Shown here: piece by piece, positions 7,609 to 16,756 of the stretch | How positions within the stretch are numbered: position 1 is the stretch's first letter | How the letters are laid out: each line of letters starts with the position of its first letter | Source of the DNA: an uncultured Ignavibacteriales bacterium | GTDB lineage: Bacteria > Bacteroidota > Ignavibacteria > Ignavibacteriales > Ignavibacteriaceae | Direction: 5' to 3' | NCBI GenBank assembly: GCA_913053915.1 | Contig: CAJXGP010000003.1 | Coordinates: 1 to 27,982 of the forward strand | Length of the DNA stretch: 27,982 bases | Made by a program: the position numbers and the translations under genes | The notes under the pieces: model-generated | Databases searched by the model: none | What the model saw: only the letters and a program-made list of their open reading frames with translations | What the model was told of the DNA's origin: nothing

Positions 7609-9639
7609 TTACGCCTTTCCTACTACCGGAAAATCCTTAAACAACTCATTCCATGACGGTTCTCCCTTAAGACGATTCGAATGAATCGGCCTGGATTTAT
7701 AACCCGGAACCCTTTCAACTATCATTCTGCCGCGCATTTCAAGATGAAGGGCATGACAGAATATCGTGCAGTAATACCAGTGAACACCCGCTCTATCGGC
7801 AAGAAAGGTTACCTCTTTCGTTTCTCCTGGATTTATATTTAGATTTACGTTATGAAGCGTCATCAAAAAACCGTGAGAAAGATTTTCTACCGTATCATTA
7901 TTTGAATAAATAATGGTTATAAGATCTCCCTCTTTACAATGAAAATAAACAGGGGTCAGAATAGGCGCTACCCCCGTCAGCCTGACGATAACCTTGTGCG
8001 GACCGACTCGTTTCACGTTTTCTGTTCCGGACTCGACATGATTTGCAAAATATTTCGGATTAAAAATTTGTTTAATATATTTTAATCTGTCGACAAGCGC
8101 TATATCTGCCTGATGCGGCTCTATGTATACCGGGTTATCGTACGCAAGAATCATCTTTTCACCGGATATGTCTATTAACTGATCGTTTTCGGGAAATCTC
8201 GGTCCGACAGGAAGGAACCTGTCTTTTGAAAACTTGTTAAGACTGACGAGCCATTCTCCCGTGGGATGTATCGTATTTTCTTGCGTTGCGGCGGCGTGAC
8301 CAGGCTGATATTGAACGTCAAGTTTTTGCTTTATAGGCTTGATCTTTTTGTCGCCTTTATATGCCTTAACGGCCTCCTCAATATTCCATTTAACCATCTG
8401 AGAATCTACAAAAAGTGTAGTATAACCGTTGCCCCTGCCGTCATACACGGTATGCAAAGGGCCGACGCCTACCGTTAAAATAGCTGCAACGGCGTCTTTA
8501 GGTTTCGCTCTACCTTCAAAAACATCACCTACTTTTTCGAGATCTATGACAGTTACTTTAGGTGCAAGTTTTCCGTTGGCAACGGCATACTTGCCGTCCG
8601 GGGTACAGCTTATACCATGCGGATCCTTTTCTACCGGTATGTAAGTAGTTAGGTCGGAACCGTGCCTCCCGTCTAAAACCGGTACGGTAGAATCCCCTAT
8701 TGTTTTATATTTTCCGGCTTTTACTGCGGCTTCCACTCTGCGAATATTGACGAAAACCGCCCACATAACAGGAGGTTTAGTCATCGTAGGAACATTCCAC
8801 CCCTTGCTGGAATTGTAACATGTAGCCATACAGTATAGCCCCTTATAATCGGTATCCATGTTATCCTGATTACCGTCTACTATTACCTGCCATTTAACCC
8901 TCATTGTTTCTCCGTCGACCGCGGTAATAAGTGTCCAATAATTTTTAGTCTGAGCCGCATTGTTTCCCGTAGGTACAATGTCTCTGCCATCGTTAGGCAT
9001 AGGAGTTTCAAACTCGGAAGCGCCAAAAACATAACCGGTTTTGGGATAGCGCTGCGGGTACAGACCGTGAATGGCAGGAACATTAGGAATGGAGGTGATT
9101 GCATCAGTCATAAAATAATCCAACCTTATCCTCGCAATTCTTCCGTTAGCTTTATCGTGAGCATAAGCATATCTCCCGTCAAAATCTCCCTTTGTGAAAG
9201 AAAAATGGGGATGATGCACATCACCAAGACCATAGCCTCCGGCCTCTTCGAGCATTTTCGCCGAATGCGAATCACCCGTCGGTCCGTAACCTATTCCGGT
9301 ATTGGTATTAAAAACAGGTATTCTTAGCAGTTCCCTCATTGACGGAAGCCCCAATATCCTGAGTTCTCCCGTCGGTCCGCCACTCCATAGTCCATAATAC
9401 TTATCCCATTTGCCGGGAGGAACCATCATTTTTGCAGCGGCGGCGGATATACGCGACTTCGATGATGTTGTCGGCTCTTTTGCGCAACCGGATAATGCTT
9501 CCATTCCCACCCCGCTTCCTAAAAGTCCCGCTGCCGCTGCTATTTTACCCATTGTAGATAAAAAACCGCGTCTTGTGGTTCCCTCTACCTGAACCTGCGA
9601 ATCTTCTTCTTGAGACAGATCTTTTTTACTCTTTTTCAT
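7609..9639 (-). CDS. nosZ: Nitrous oxide reductase NosZ (Tat-type, clade I-like)
   Basis: NosZ reduces N2O to N2 in the periplasm using the CuZ and CuA copper centres. The 676-residue protein has a Tat signal (TTRRGFLST, Arg23-Arg24), a seven-bladed propeller region with the CuZ His cluster DVHHPHFS, and a C-terminal cupredoxin domain with the CuA site CTIFCHALHLEM at 624-635 (Cys624, Cys628, His632, Met635). WSGGPTGELRILGLPSMREL matches clade I NosZ closely. The Trp usually found between the CuA cysteines is Ile626; that residue contributes only its backbone carbonyl. The Tat signal is followed by LSGC (49-52), a lipobox, so the enzyme may be membrane-anchored. The start at 9639 has AAGGAGGGG at good distance. 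It is the first gene of the nos operon. Confidence 0.97.
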   Translation of the reverse strand: MKKSKKDLSQEEDSQVQVEGTTRRGFLSTMGKIAAAAGLLGSGVGMEALSGCAKEPTTSSKSRISAAAAKMMVPPGKWDKYYGLWSGGPTGELRILGLPSMRELLRIPVFNTNTGIGYGPTGDSHSAKMLEEAGGYGLGDVHHPHFSFTKGDFDGRYAYAHDKANGRIARIRLDYFMTDAITSIPNVPAIHGLYPQRYPKTGYVFGASEFETPMPNDGRDIVPTGNNAAQTKNYWTLITAVDGETMRVKWQVIVDGNQDNMDTDYKGLYCMATCYNSSKGWNVPTMTKPPVMWAVFVNIRRVEAAVKAGKYKTIGDSTVPVLDGRHGSDLTTYIPVEKDPHGISCTPDGKYAVANGKLAPKVTVIDLEKVGDVFEGRAKPKDAVAAILTVGVGPLHTVYDGRGNGYTTLFVDSQMVKWNIEEAVKAYKGDKKIKPIKQKLDVQYQPGHAAATQENTIHPTGEWLVSLNKFSKDRFLPVGPRFPENDQLIDISGEKMILAYDNPVYIEPHQADIALVDRLKYIKQIFNPKYFANHVESGTENVKRVGPHKVIVRLTGVAPILTPVYFHCKEGDLITIIYSNNDTVENLSHGFLMTLHNVNLNINPGETKEVTFLADRAGVHWYYCTIFCHALHLEMRGRMIVERVPGYKSRPIHSNRLKGEPSWNELFKDFPVVGKA

Positions 9640-9985
9640 AAAAACCCCTCCTTAATAGGGTGTTAACGATAAAATAAAAAAATTAATTTAAATTACAAAA
9701 ACACATGCAAAAAATTATATTAATTATAAGAAATCTATAATGCTACGAAAGCTATATATAATTAAAAAAATTACAAAGTTTTAACAATCTCAACTAACTA
9801 TTTTCTTTATTATTCAACGATTATAATCGTTTACCGTTAAAATCAACTCGTTAACTTTTAACATTGTTCTTGTTTAAATAATACTTCTATGATTATAAAT
9901 TGTCAAGTAAATTTTCAATAGAAATTATGCTATGTTTTTAGAAAATATATATTTGATTAATGATCTATCGGGTATTTCTATTACG
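9640..9985. other. AT-rich intergenic region upstream of nosZ
   Basis: No gene is visible on either strand. The part next to nosZ carries the AAGGAGGGG ribosome site. The middle carries a candidate promoter and palindrome (separate entry). The rest is runs of A/T with no full FNR-type site; the nearest thing, TTGATTAATGATC at about 9952, has a poor second half. The end runs into the decayed CRISPR repeats. Confidence 0.6.
9816..9846 (-). promoter_or_regulatory. Candidate nosZ promoter with palindromic operator over the -10 box
   Basis: AACGATTATAATCGTT at 9816-9831 is a perfect 16-bp palindrome. Read on the minus strand it contains TATAAT (9825-9820), and TTGATT (9846-9841) lies 15 nt upstream, giving a short-spaced sigma-70-like promoter about 175 nt before nosZ. 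A dimeric regulator binding the palindrome would cover the -10 box. The regulator is unknown and the spacing is below the optimum of 17. Confidence 0.4.
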
Positions 9986-10078
9986 GTTATAATTTCTTAT
10001 AGGTAAGGTTGGGTATTTGAGTTATGAGACTTGAAATGTCGTAACGAGGTTTCAATTTACTACGGATAAAATCAAAAC
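9986..10078 (-). CRISPR. Two decayed CRISPR repeats around one 33-nt spacer-like stretch
   Basis: Positions 10049-10078 begin GTTTCAATTTACTACGG and end ATCAAAAC; 9986-10015 contain AATTTCTTATAGGTAAGGT. Both align over 30 nt with the better repeat at 27496 (GTTTCAATTCCTTATAGGTA..): about 17 of the first 20 bases for 9986, and the GTTTCAATT start plus the TCAAAA end for 10049. The gap between them is 33 nt, a normal spacer length. On the minus strand the 10049 unit would end ATTGAAAC, the usual 8-nt crRNA handle. Both are mutated, there is no leader on the upstream side, and they lie 25 nt past the end of the last CRISPR gene. I read them as array remnants. Confidence 0.55.
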
Positions 10079-10103
10079 CGATAGGCAAGATATGGATTGA
10101 TTT

Positions 10104-11342
10104 TTAACTATGACCTGATTTATCAAGTTTTTTAAACTCTTTCTCGATATTGTCTATGCTTTTCTTTAAATTCTTAATATCACTTATTATACTGCCACGC
10201 CTATCGGACAGCTGATGAGCGACGCTGTTTCTCACTTGATTCAGTGTCTTATATTTTTTAGAAAGAGATGCATATTTCATCTCACTATGAAGCCTCTTTT
10301 TTGCTTCCTTTCTATCCTTCTCCGATTCCATGCCGATACCCTCCATCTCGCATATTTTGGAAACAACCGATTCTGTCAAAGCTATATAACTTACAGCGTA
10401 ATTTTTATTTTCGCAAAACCATGCAGCCACTTCAAGCTGAAAATCAGATAAATATTTTTTGTCCATTCTTTTTATAAAGTCGATTAAATCTTTTGAAACC
10501 AGCTTCATGATTGGAAAGCCCGTTTCGTCAAAGAGGGACAATTTATCTTTCACTCTATCCACATAAGCTTTGATTGCGGAAAGATTTGCGATAGAAATAT
10601 TTTCGGAAAACCTGCTGAAATATTTTGTCTTTTCATCACCTTTTCCGAATCTCTTATCTAAATTTTCGACTATCAACTCGGCTCTGCCATAATTCTTGAA
10701 CGCTGAAATTGCCTTTATCCACTCGTTTATTTCAAATAAAATCTTCAGATTTACCACAGGCGTAATCTTTCCAACATTAGAGGGCTCATAGATATATTCA
10801 AACATTCCATAAAATATTGCTTCCACTGTAAATTCTTTCTGTCTCATAGACTTGACAAAATCAAGCATGATATAGGACATTAGCGAAAGAGAGCGGAATG
10901 AATGGGTTATGTCCAGATATATCTCATCACCATCTTCGATATATTCCGCTATTTTGAGATAGGTCTCGAAATTACCCCATAACTGACTGTCATCCAATCC
11001 GTAATTAACGATAAATGTTTTTGAGCCGGCCATGTTAAAATCATCCATCCATAATGCAGTAATTGGCAACAGATCTCTTTCCTCTATCTTACCCGTTTCT
11101 TGATTTCCCGATAATTTGCACCACATATTCTCATCTTTGCCGCCGAATGCCTCATAAACCGCATCCCACATAGATTTGGATGTCCCAAGCATAAAGATTT
11201 TGTCAAACCTGACATGATTATAAAGAGCTTTGGCAATGATCTTTTCCTTGTAGCGCTTGCCTTCAATCTCATATTCGGCAGACCTGTACCCGCCATCTTT
11301 TTTTATGCCCGTACCGATGGATGTAATAAGAATTTTAGACAT
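10104..11342 (-). CDS. csx2: CARF-HEPN ancillary RNase, Csx1/Csx2 (TM1812) type
   Basis: This 412-residue protein is a type III CRISPR effector expected to be switched on by cyclic oligoadenylate and then to cut RNA non-specifically. The N-terminal CARF part starts KILITSIGTG (3-12), with KIFMLGTSKSMW and later DEIYLDITHSFRSLSLM, the conserved ligand-pocket motif of the TM1812 family. The C-terminal HEPN domain has the catalytic RxxxxH as RNSVAH (Arg371-His376), so it looks active. It is the last gene of the CRISPR operon, starting directly at the stop of the preceding gene with only a weak ribosome site (GGGTG), implying coupled translation. The neighbouring cas10 with an intact GGDD is the likely source of its activator. 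Confidence 0.88.
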   Translation of the reverse strand: MSKILITSIGTGIKKDGGYRSAEYEIEGKRYKEKIIAKALYNHVRFDKIFMLGTSKSMWDAVYEAFGGKDENMWCKLSGNQETGKIEERDLLPITALWMDDFNMAGSKTFIVNYGLDDSQLWGNFETYLKIAEYIEDGDEIYLDITHSFRSLSLMSYIMLDFVKSMRQKEFTVEAIFYGMFEYIYEPSNVGKITPVVNLKILFEINEWIKAISAFKNYGRAELIVENLDKRFGKGDEKTKYFSRFSENISIANLSAIKAYVDRVKDKLSLFDETGFPIMKLVSKDLIDFIKRMDKKYLSDFQLEVAAWFCENKNYAVSYIALTESVVSKICEMEGIGMESEKDRKEAKKRLHSEMKYASLSKKYKTLNQVRNSVAHQLSDRRGSIISDIKNLKKSIDNIEKEFKKLDKSGHS

Positions 11343-13388
11343 TTATTTGACACCCGTCGGAGATGGCAAAATATCTCTTTTTTTAAATTGTTTCAAATCC
11401 ATGTACTTAATATCATCGGCATAAGGTTTAGGCACAAAATAAAGCATCCTTTTCAACTCTTTAAGACGATCTGTTTCCCATAAACTGCTTTTATGCTCTC
11501 CGATCTTATTAATAATATATTTTTCGAACTCCTGCTTAAATTGATTCACCTTTCCGCTTTTCTCCCTCAAACCGTTCCATTCGGCAAAAAGATTTTTATA
11601 TCTATTACCCCTGTCGGAAAGATACAGCTTTACATTTATTCTAATGGATCCCAAGCCTAACGGCTTTGCCATTCCGATTTTATGCGCCAAACCTTCCGGC
11701 AGGTCAAGCACAAATAAAAGTGCTCCAATTTCAACATCACTCAGATTTTCAAATCTTATTCTGCCTTGAAATTCAGCACCCGCATTAATCGGCTTAATTT
11801 CGGTATGCTGTGTGTCAGACTTTTTTATTATACTTTTATCTTCCTCCCAATTGTTTCCATCTTGATGCCAATAGAGTTTATTGCCCCTAATCTGAGTTTG
11901 ATCGTTGTAGTTTTTCATGCCATTTGCACTTTGTTCCAAATATAATTGAAATGATGTCGGTTTTGGCCCTGAAAGTATTTTAGGTATTTTACAACTTGTA
12001 GTCACTTTATCAGCGGAATTTTCGGCTAAAAGGGCATCTTCAAAAAACACACGCGTCATAAAGTTATTTTTGACTCCGAAAATAGATTCAGCAATATCAA
12101 CACCGTCTTGTGTATATTTAGGCAAAAAATCCGTTATTCTCTTTTTGTAAGGGATTCTAAAATGACCTGTAAAACCAAAACTCTCAATATCCCCTCGCTT
12201 ATCCGTCAAATAAAAACACGGGGTTGCATTCCTTTTTATTATTGATTCCTTATTGCCTTTTGCAGATTTTATTCTATCATAATCATCTTTATAACTATCC
12301 ATTAAGTCCTTGCTAATTTCCAGTATTTTAGCATTTATATCTTCATGAAAAATAACCCAATGCAGATGTTTTCCCTTTTTATTGCTCGGCATATATCCGG
12401 AACAGATTAAGTATCCTTCAAATTCTTCATCTGTCTTTGGATTTCCGTCATATCGTCTGATTGACGTAACCTTAGCATATTTCATAAGTACCGTATGCTT
12501 ATGGACTGCCTCTTCGTCATACTCGAAATAAACATGCTCAGACTTTTCTTTATAATGATCCCTATTTAATTTGAATCCATTACTTTTAGGATCTTTAATA
12601 GAAATCCTTTCGTTTAGCCCTTGTCCTGCAACCAAATCATCTTCTACTCTAAAAATTTGATTTGTACCGATAATACTTGCCGGCCTTATTTCGTAGCTGT
12701 TAAGCCCCTTCTTGTAAAAATAACCTGCCTTTACTTTACTGTAAAAACCGCTTGTCTTATCCCCTCCAATGATACATTGACTATAATCATTTTTTACATA
12801 CTTCGACTCAAATGTACGATAAAAGTATCTTATCCCTTTACCTTCGTTATCCCCGGCTATTGAATAACCAAACCTGCTCCAACTTGCTATTTCAATCATC
12901 GTTCGAATCATTCCCCGCAGGGAACTTCCCGGGATACGATATTTGCCCGCCTGCCGGTAGAAATCTGAGTTGCCCGCTTCGCCTTCTTTTCCGGATCTTC
13001 TGATATATATCGGCGTTTTTGTCTTAATTTCCACATCTATATATCCTGTGTTTCCGTAGTATTTATCAAACGAATCAGGTTTATCCAGCGTAACTGCTTG
13101 TTTATTCAATGGCACAAAGTTATATGGGGCAGTTGCTGTGGAAACATTAGCCTTACCGAAAACATTAGTTTTATTCTTCTTCGCCTTTAATTCCAACTCT
13201 TTACCTTTAATTAAAACTCTTGTAATTAATCCATTAACTCTTTCAAACTCGCATTTTTCGTCATTCATATCTATATCAACAACAAACGTTTCTTGAATAG
13301 CCATCGGCGGCTTATCTTCAAAATCTATTTCTACAATGAGTTTACCCTTTTTAGATTTTCTTGCTAGTAAAGTTGCTTTCTCCATCAT
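11343..13388 (-). CDS. Large RAMP protein (TIGR03986 type), Cas7 with insertion, type III-D
   Basis: A 681-residue RAMP-superfamily protein resembling the TIGR03986 family found in type III-D loci. After ~110 residues of beta-rich N-terminal extension comes a Cas7-like core: IYIRRSG (127-133), SDFYRQAGKYRIPGSSLRGMIR (Asp142 is a possible target-RNA-cleaving residue by position) and later GLAHKIGMAKPLGLGSIRI, the glycine-rich RAMP loop. A long insertion between them includes the family-like KILSGPKPTSFQLYL stretch. In the Synechocystis III-Dv complex an equivalent Cas7-insertion subunit caps one end of the backbone. The ATG at 13388 overlaps the csx19 stop by 4 nt and has GGAGGG upstream. Confidence 0.85.
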   Translation of the reverse strand: MMEKATLLARKSKKGKLIVEIDFEDKPPMAIQETFVVDIDMNDEKCEFERVNGLITRVLIKGKELELKAKKNKTNVFGKANVSTATAPYNFVPLNKQAVTLDKPDSFDKYYGNTGYIDVEIKTKTPIYIRRSGKEGEAGNSDFYRQAGKYRIPGSSLRGMIRTMIEIASWSRFGYSIAGDNEGKGIRYFYRTFESKYVKNDYSQCIIGGDKTSGFYSKVKAGYFYKKGLNSYEIRPASIIGTNQIFRVEDDLVAGQGLNERISIKDPKSNGFKLNRDHYKEKSEHVYFEYDEEAVHKHTVLMKYAKVTSIRRYDGNPKTDEEFEGYLICSGYMPSNKKGKHLHWVIFHEDINAKILEISKDLMDSYKDDYDRIKSAKGNKESIIKRNATPCFYLTDKRGDIESFGFTGHFRIPYKKRITDFLPKYTQDGVDIAESIFGVKNNFMTRVFFEDALLAENSADKVTTSCKIPKILSGPKPTSFQLYLEQSANGMKNYNDQTQIRGNKLYWHQDGNNWEEDKSIIKKSDTQHTEIKPINAGAEFQGRIRFENLSDVEIGALLFVLDLPEGLAHKIGMAKPLGLGSIRINVKLYLSDRGNRYKNLFAEWNGLREKSGKVNQFKQEFEKYIINKIGEHKSSLWETDRLKELKRMLYFVPKPYADDIKYMDLKQFKKRDILPSPTGVK

Positions 13389-13942
13389 CGTTCTCCCTCC
13401 ATAAGTGGCAATTGCACAAATTTTACAAACCTTACATCTACATATGCAGCCCGGTAACCATTTTTATAACCTATATAGTGCCTCGTTTTGATTGCCACCC
13501 TCATTTTTTTGTTATCCGTTTTCCATTTTCCCGGAATTGCTATTTCTGTTCCCCTTTGCTCGGTTAAAATGGTATATTCGTTGTAAATCTCTGCTTTAGT
13601 TCCAAAGATAACCTGGTTCGCTTCAATAAAATCAGTTTCTTCGCCTTCACTATCAGATCTGTATCGTCCATGTAATCCGCCGTTGGAACGCCATAGATGC
13701 AGTTCTTCATCTTGATTGAATATGCGCAGTCTCCTGACAAATTGTTTTTCTATCCGTTTGTCTTCCTGAAAACTAAAATCGCTATTATACTTGCCGATTA
13801 ATACCTCATTATCAAGATATACAACGACATTGGATTCTTTTTTTATATAATCCTTTATCTTTTTAAGATCCTCCAATATCAAGTTGGTTTTAGTGCTGCT
13901 TTTGATACTCATCAATTTCAAACCATTTTCAATTATATTCAT
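13385..13942 (-). CDS. csx19: Csx19 family protein (TIGR03984), type III-D subunit
   Basis: A 185-residue protein with the stretches typical of the TIGR03984/Csx19 family: RLRIFNQDEELHLWRSNGG, the acidic EGEETDFIEANQVIFGT, RGTEIAIP and MRVAIKTRHYIGYKNGYRAAYVDVRFVKF, the last ending the protein much as in other members. Csx19 occurs almost only in type III-D loci and is part of the III-Dv effector; its own activity is unknown. The ATG at 13942 is preceded by GGAGG and overlaps the previous stop by 4 nt. An inner ATG 30 nt later (MSIKSS) is possible but has no better site. Confidence 0.85.
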   Translation of the reverse strand: MNIIENGLKLMSIKSSTKTNLILEDLKKIKDYIKKESNVVVYLDNEVLIGKYNSDFSFQEDKRIEKQFVRRLRIFNQDEELHLWRSNGGLHGRYRSDSEGEETDFIEANQVIFGTKAEIYNEYTILTEQRGTEIAIPGKWKTDNKKMRVAIKTRHYIGYKNGYRAAYVDVRFVKFVQLPLMEGER

Positions 13943-15300
13943 TTACGGCCTCCTTCCTGTGACAAATCGTTCTCATCTATAACAAAACTGTTAAATTCAT
14001 TAACATAATCCTGAAGTATTTTTTTGTGTGATTCAGGAATAGAATCTATCTTATCTATCGTCGCATTAAAATCTTTATGTGAAATCTTTACACTCTTGCC
14101 CTCAAAAGCGCCTCTTCCGATATTTTTCTCACCCCCGATCAGCAAATCCCCTGTCCATAAATCTTTTAATATTAAAAGCAGCAATCCAATCTCTGCATCT
14201 TTTGGATTGTCCAGCTCTATTATCAATTTGTTGGTATCCTTAGTGTCTTTAGCGAATATAGGCATACTGTCAAAAAGAGCACCGTCTATCGTTCCGCCCG
14301 TAAATCTATCAATTTTAATGCGTTGCTGAATACCGTTTACAACATTCTGGGCAACAACAACCTCATTAATTCTTACCTTGCTCAGACTTGAAGAGTTGCC
14401 GAAAAGACAATCCAACAGTTCACTTCCGTTTGCTATTTTTAGTGTGTTAAAAATCCTTTCGGCCCTTGCTCGTATTGCGCCTTTTATGGATGTTCCAGGT
14501 ATAATATTATGTCCTGAAGATTTAATGTGAGATGAATCGGATGCGGCGGCATCATCTGAATAGTGCCTTACGATTAATGAATCCTTGATAACAAAATCAA
14601 ATTCCATTCTAAAACTATCCGATTGATATTTATACTGCCTTGACGAATTGCCGACAAAGGGGTTATCCTCTTTTTTCATCCATTTGATTATATCGCCTCT
14701 GTCTTTTAGATCATAAAAACTGAGGCTGCTATTCTTTAACGCAATCCTGCCGAATCCAAGGCTTGTTTTAGCGCCTATTATTATTCTATCTCCCTTGATA
14801 TCATCTTCTAATATTGAGATAAAGCCTAAGAGTTCATCCTTGTTATCTCCGCCGATTTCAATTGTAAATTTAAATTCGGCGCCCTGTTCTATCACCTCAT
14901 AATCAAATTTTGCCTTATCGGATGTGATTCCTGTTTTATTATCGATACGAATTCCGTCTCTAATTTGGACATGTGCATCATTCGCTAATACTAAATCGCT
15001 AAATATAATCTTGCTGCTATTTCCGTTATCAGAATTTGCAGAACCAAAATAGCTTTCGAGAAGGGTTAATTCCAAATTATTTGCATCATTACTCCTGAAT
15101 TCTTTATAATGTTTGTATAAATGATGCCGCAAAACCCCCGCAAGTGAAGCCCCCGGAATAAAGGGTTTGCCGTTTTTATCCCGCAAAATATCACTGTCGG
15201 TCTCTTCGTCCCCTCCTCCGCCGACAAGAAGCGGCGATATATTTCTTATAATGCCATTCAATATTATTTTATACCTGTCAAATTTATGATTCTTGCTCAT
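13939..15300 (-). CDS. Double-domain Cas7 (Cas7-2x, Csm3-like), type III-D
   Basis: Two Cas7/Csm3-type RAMP domains are joined in one 453-residue chain. Domain 1 has LLVGGGGDEETDSDILRD then FIPGASLAGVLR (24-58) and the glycine loop GAKTSLGFGRI (176-186). Domain 2 has ASDSSHIKSSG then IIPGTSIKGAIR (253-277), DRFTGGTIDGALF and GGEKNIGRGAFEG. Aligning on IPGxSxxG, Asp35 and Asp255 fall where Csm3 has Asp33, the residue that cuts target RNA, so two cleavage sites are predicted. The start at 15300 follows a GGGGGG ribosome site and overlaps the csx10 stop by 17 nt. The same two-domain fusion is known from the III-Dv complex. Confidence 0.87.
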   Translation of the reverse strand: MSKNHKFDRYKIILNGIIRNISPLLVGGGGDEETDSDILRDKNGKPFIPGASLAGVLRHHLYKHYKEFRSNDANNLELTLLESYFGSANSDNGNSSKIIFSDLVLANDAHVQIRDGIRIDNKTGITSDKAKFDYEVIEQGAEFKFTIEIGGDNKDELLGFISILEDDIKGDRIIIGAKTSLGFGRIALKNSSLSFYDLKDRGDIIKWMKKEDNPFVGNSSRQYKYQSDSFRMEFDFVIKDSLIVRHYSDDAAASDSSHIKSSGHNIIPGTSIKGAIRARAERIFNTLKIANGSELLDCLFGNSSSLSKVRINEVVVAQNVVNGIQQRIKIDRFTGGTIDGALFDSMPIFAKDTKDTNKLIIELDNPKDAEIGLLLLILKDLWTGDLLIGGEKNIGRGAFEGKSVKISHKDFNATIDKIDSIPESHKKILQDYVNEFNSFVIDENDLSQEGGRK

Positions 15301-16756
15301 TATTTACCCCCCTTCTTTCTTTCCGCATAAAATTAAAGAATGTTTTCAGGTAAACTTTTTTCATCTCATTTGAAAAGTCATCTTTGTTTTTTAAGAGTTT
15401 GGTAAACTCGTCCAAATTATATATCTTGTTTAAGAAACCATCAGTATCAACAATAGCCTTATCACCCTGAATATGATTTAAAAGATTTGTAGTTTTATTG
15501 TTACATTTTTCAAGTTGCGTTAGCGCAATCTTATTTTTTGCAATCTCGTCAAAGTTCTTGTAAAATGTATTAATATTCATCGCAATAGATTGCATTTTTC
15601 CGCATAATGATTTTGTCGGAAGATTTCCGAATGAGTCCTCATCCAACATGGCTTTTAAAATAACTTGATCTTTGATCCTGTTTTGTATAATCCGAGTTAC
15701 AATCTTTTTTACAAAATCCGGCGGGATGCCCGGCGGCTTATTAAAGGTTTCCGCTTCCGATTTTTTTGAGTATTCATCTTGTTTAACTTGCCATCCAAAA
15801 ATAACCCTTCCAAACCCTTCATGTATTTTTTCGCCAATGCCTTTTATCTGAAGTTTTTCATAATTGTCCGGCAATCTATCGCACTTAAAACAACTTCCCG
15901 CCTTAAAAACCGTTTCACTTTGGTTTTTAAATTTCCACACTCCGACAAATTGCTCTATCACATCTTTTCTGATAAAGGAATTTTTTATTTTTACACCCAG
16001 TAATTTCTCGAGGTTATCCGTATCGGCAGTAGAAAACCCATTATCATTATATATGACCGTATCAGATAAAAGTGTCATCACAATATCCTCATCATCCGAT
16101 TCTGTGTCGGTTTTTATCTCCCGATCGTAATCCGACACATCTGTCAATTCAATTACAACCCTTCCATATTGAGAGTTTTTTGACAAACCCATATATACCG
16201 TAATTTTCTGAGGAAAATATTCTTTGAATGCAGAAATTTGCTCTTCGCTGCCGATAATTTTACCCTCAAAAATCTGATTGGCATTAATCGATTCATAGTT
16301 AAATATTTTATTGTCTGCATTATCCTCTTTGGAGTGATGAAAGGAAATAGATTTCTTGACAGGTTTATTGTAAATAGTTGAACCTTCGATATTGATAAAT
16401 GCTTCTCCCGATCTTGTGGGTTCATTAAAAGAATCACCCTCAAACATGAGATCATAGGCGGAACAGCCTTTGTATTTTTCTTCTTTTATCGAATAGGGAT
16501 TTGGAAAATACCTTCTTGCGTCATCTGATGCGTGAGCATCTGTGAATGTCAAATCGCCCTTTAAAAACCAGTTGTAAAATATACCGTCCTTATGAGCATC
16601 CTTTAATTCTTTCTTTTTGATATATAAAGATGTAAATACGCCTAAGACGGTATTGCCCGGGATATAAGATTTGGTATTCACCATATTGGCATCACCCCTT
16701 TTAGAGCTGATAATGACCGGATTTACAGTTTTTATTTTATACCTTATTGCTTTCAC
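15284..16756 (-). CDS. csx10: Csx10 (Cas5-like RAMP) with helical C-terminal tail, type III-D
   Basis: A 490-residue RAMP with the Csx10 layout: VNPVIISSKRG then SYIPGNTVLGVF near the start, and the glycine-rich GIGEKIHEGFGRVIFG loop at about residue 325. Csx10 takes the Cas5 place at the crRNA 5' handle in III-D complexes. After that loop the last ~150 residues look entirely helical (from PPDFVKKIVTRII on), which is unlike Cas5 and like a Cas11 small subunit; no separate Cas11 gene exists in the locus. I set the start at GTG 16756 because AAGGAGG lies 6 nt before it. A TTG 18 nt earlier would put that ribosome site inside the coding sequence. It overlaps the preceding cas7 by 20 nt. Confidence 0.8.
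   Translation of the reverse strand: MKAIRYKIKTVNPVIISSKRGDANMVNTKSYIPGNTVLGVFTSLYIKKKELKDAHKDGIFYNWFLKGDLTFTDAHASDDARRYFPNPYSIKEEKYKGCSAYDLMFEGDSFNEPTRSGEAFINIEGSTIYNKPVKKSISFHHSKEDNADNKIFNYESINANQIFEGKIIGSEEQISAFKEYFPQKITVYMGLSKNSQYGRVVIELTDVSDYDREIKTDTESDDEDIVMTLLSDTVIYNDNGFSTADTDNLEKLLGVKIKNSFIRKDVIEQFVGVWKFKNQSETVFKAGSCFKCDRLPDNYEKLQIKGIGEKIHEGFGRVIFGWQVKQDEYSKKSEAETFNKPPGIPPDFVKKIVTRIIQNRIKDQVILKAMLDEDSFGNLPTKSLCGKMQSIAMNINTFYKNFDEIAKNKIALTQLEKCNNKTTNLLNHIQGDKAIVDTDGFLNKIYNLDEFTKLLKNKDDFSNEMKKVYLKTFFNFMRKERRGVNNEQES

Noticed and set aside
9952..9964. FNR-type box TTGATTAATGATC upstream of nosZ
   Set aside because: The second half should be ATCAA but reads GATCT, and the site is >300 nt from the gene.
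10079..10103. Intrinsic terminator after the CRISPR operon
   Set aside because: No stem with a following U-run is visible in the minus direction in this interval.
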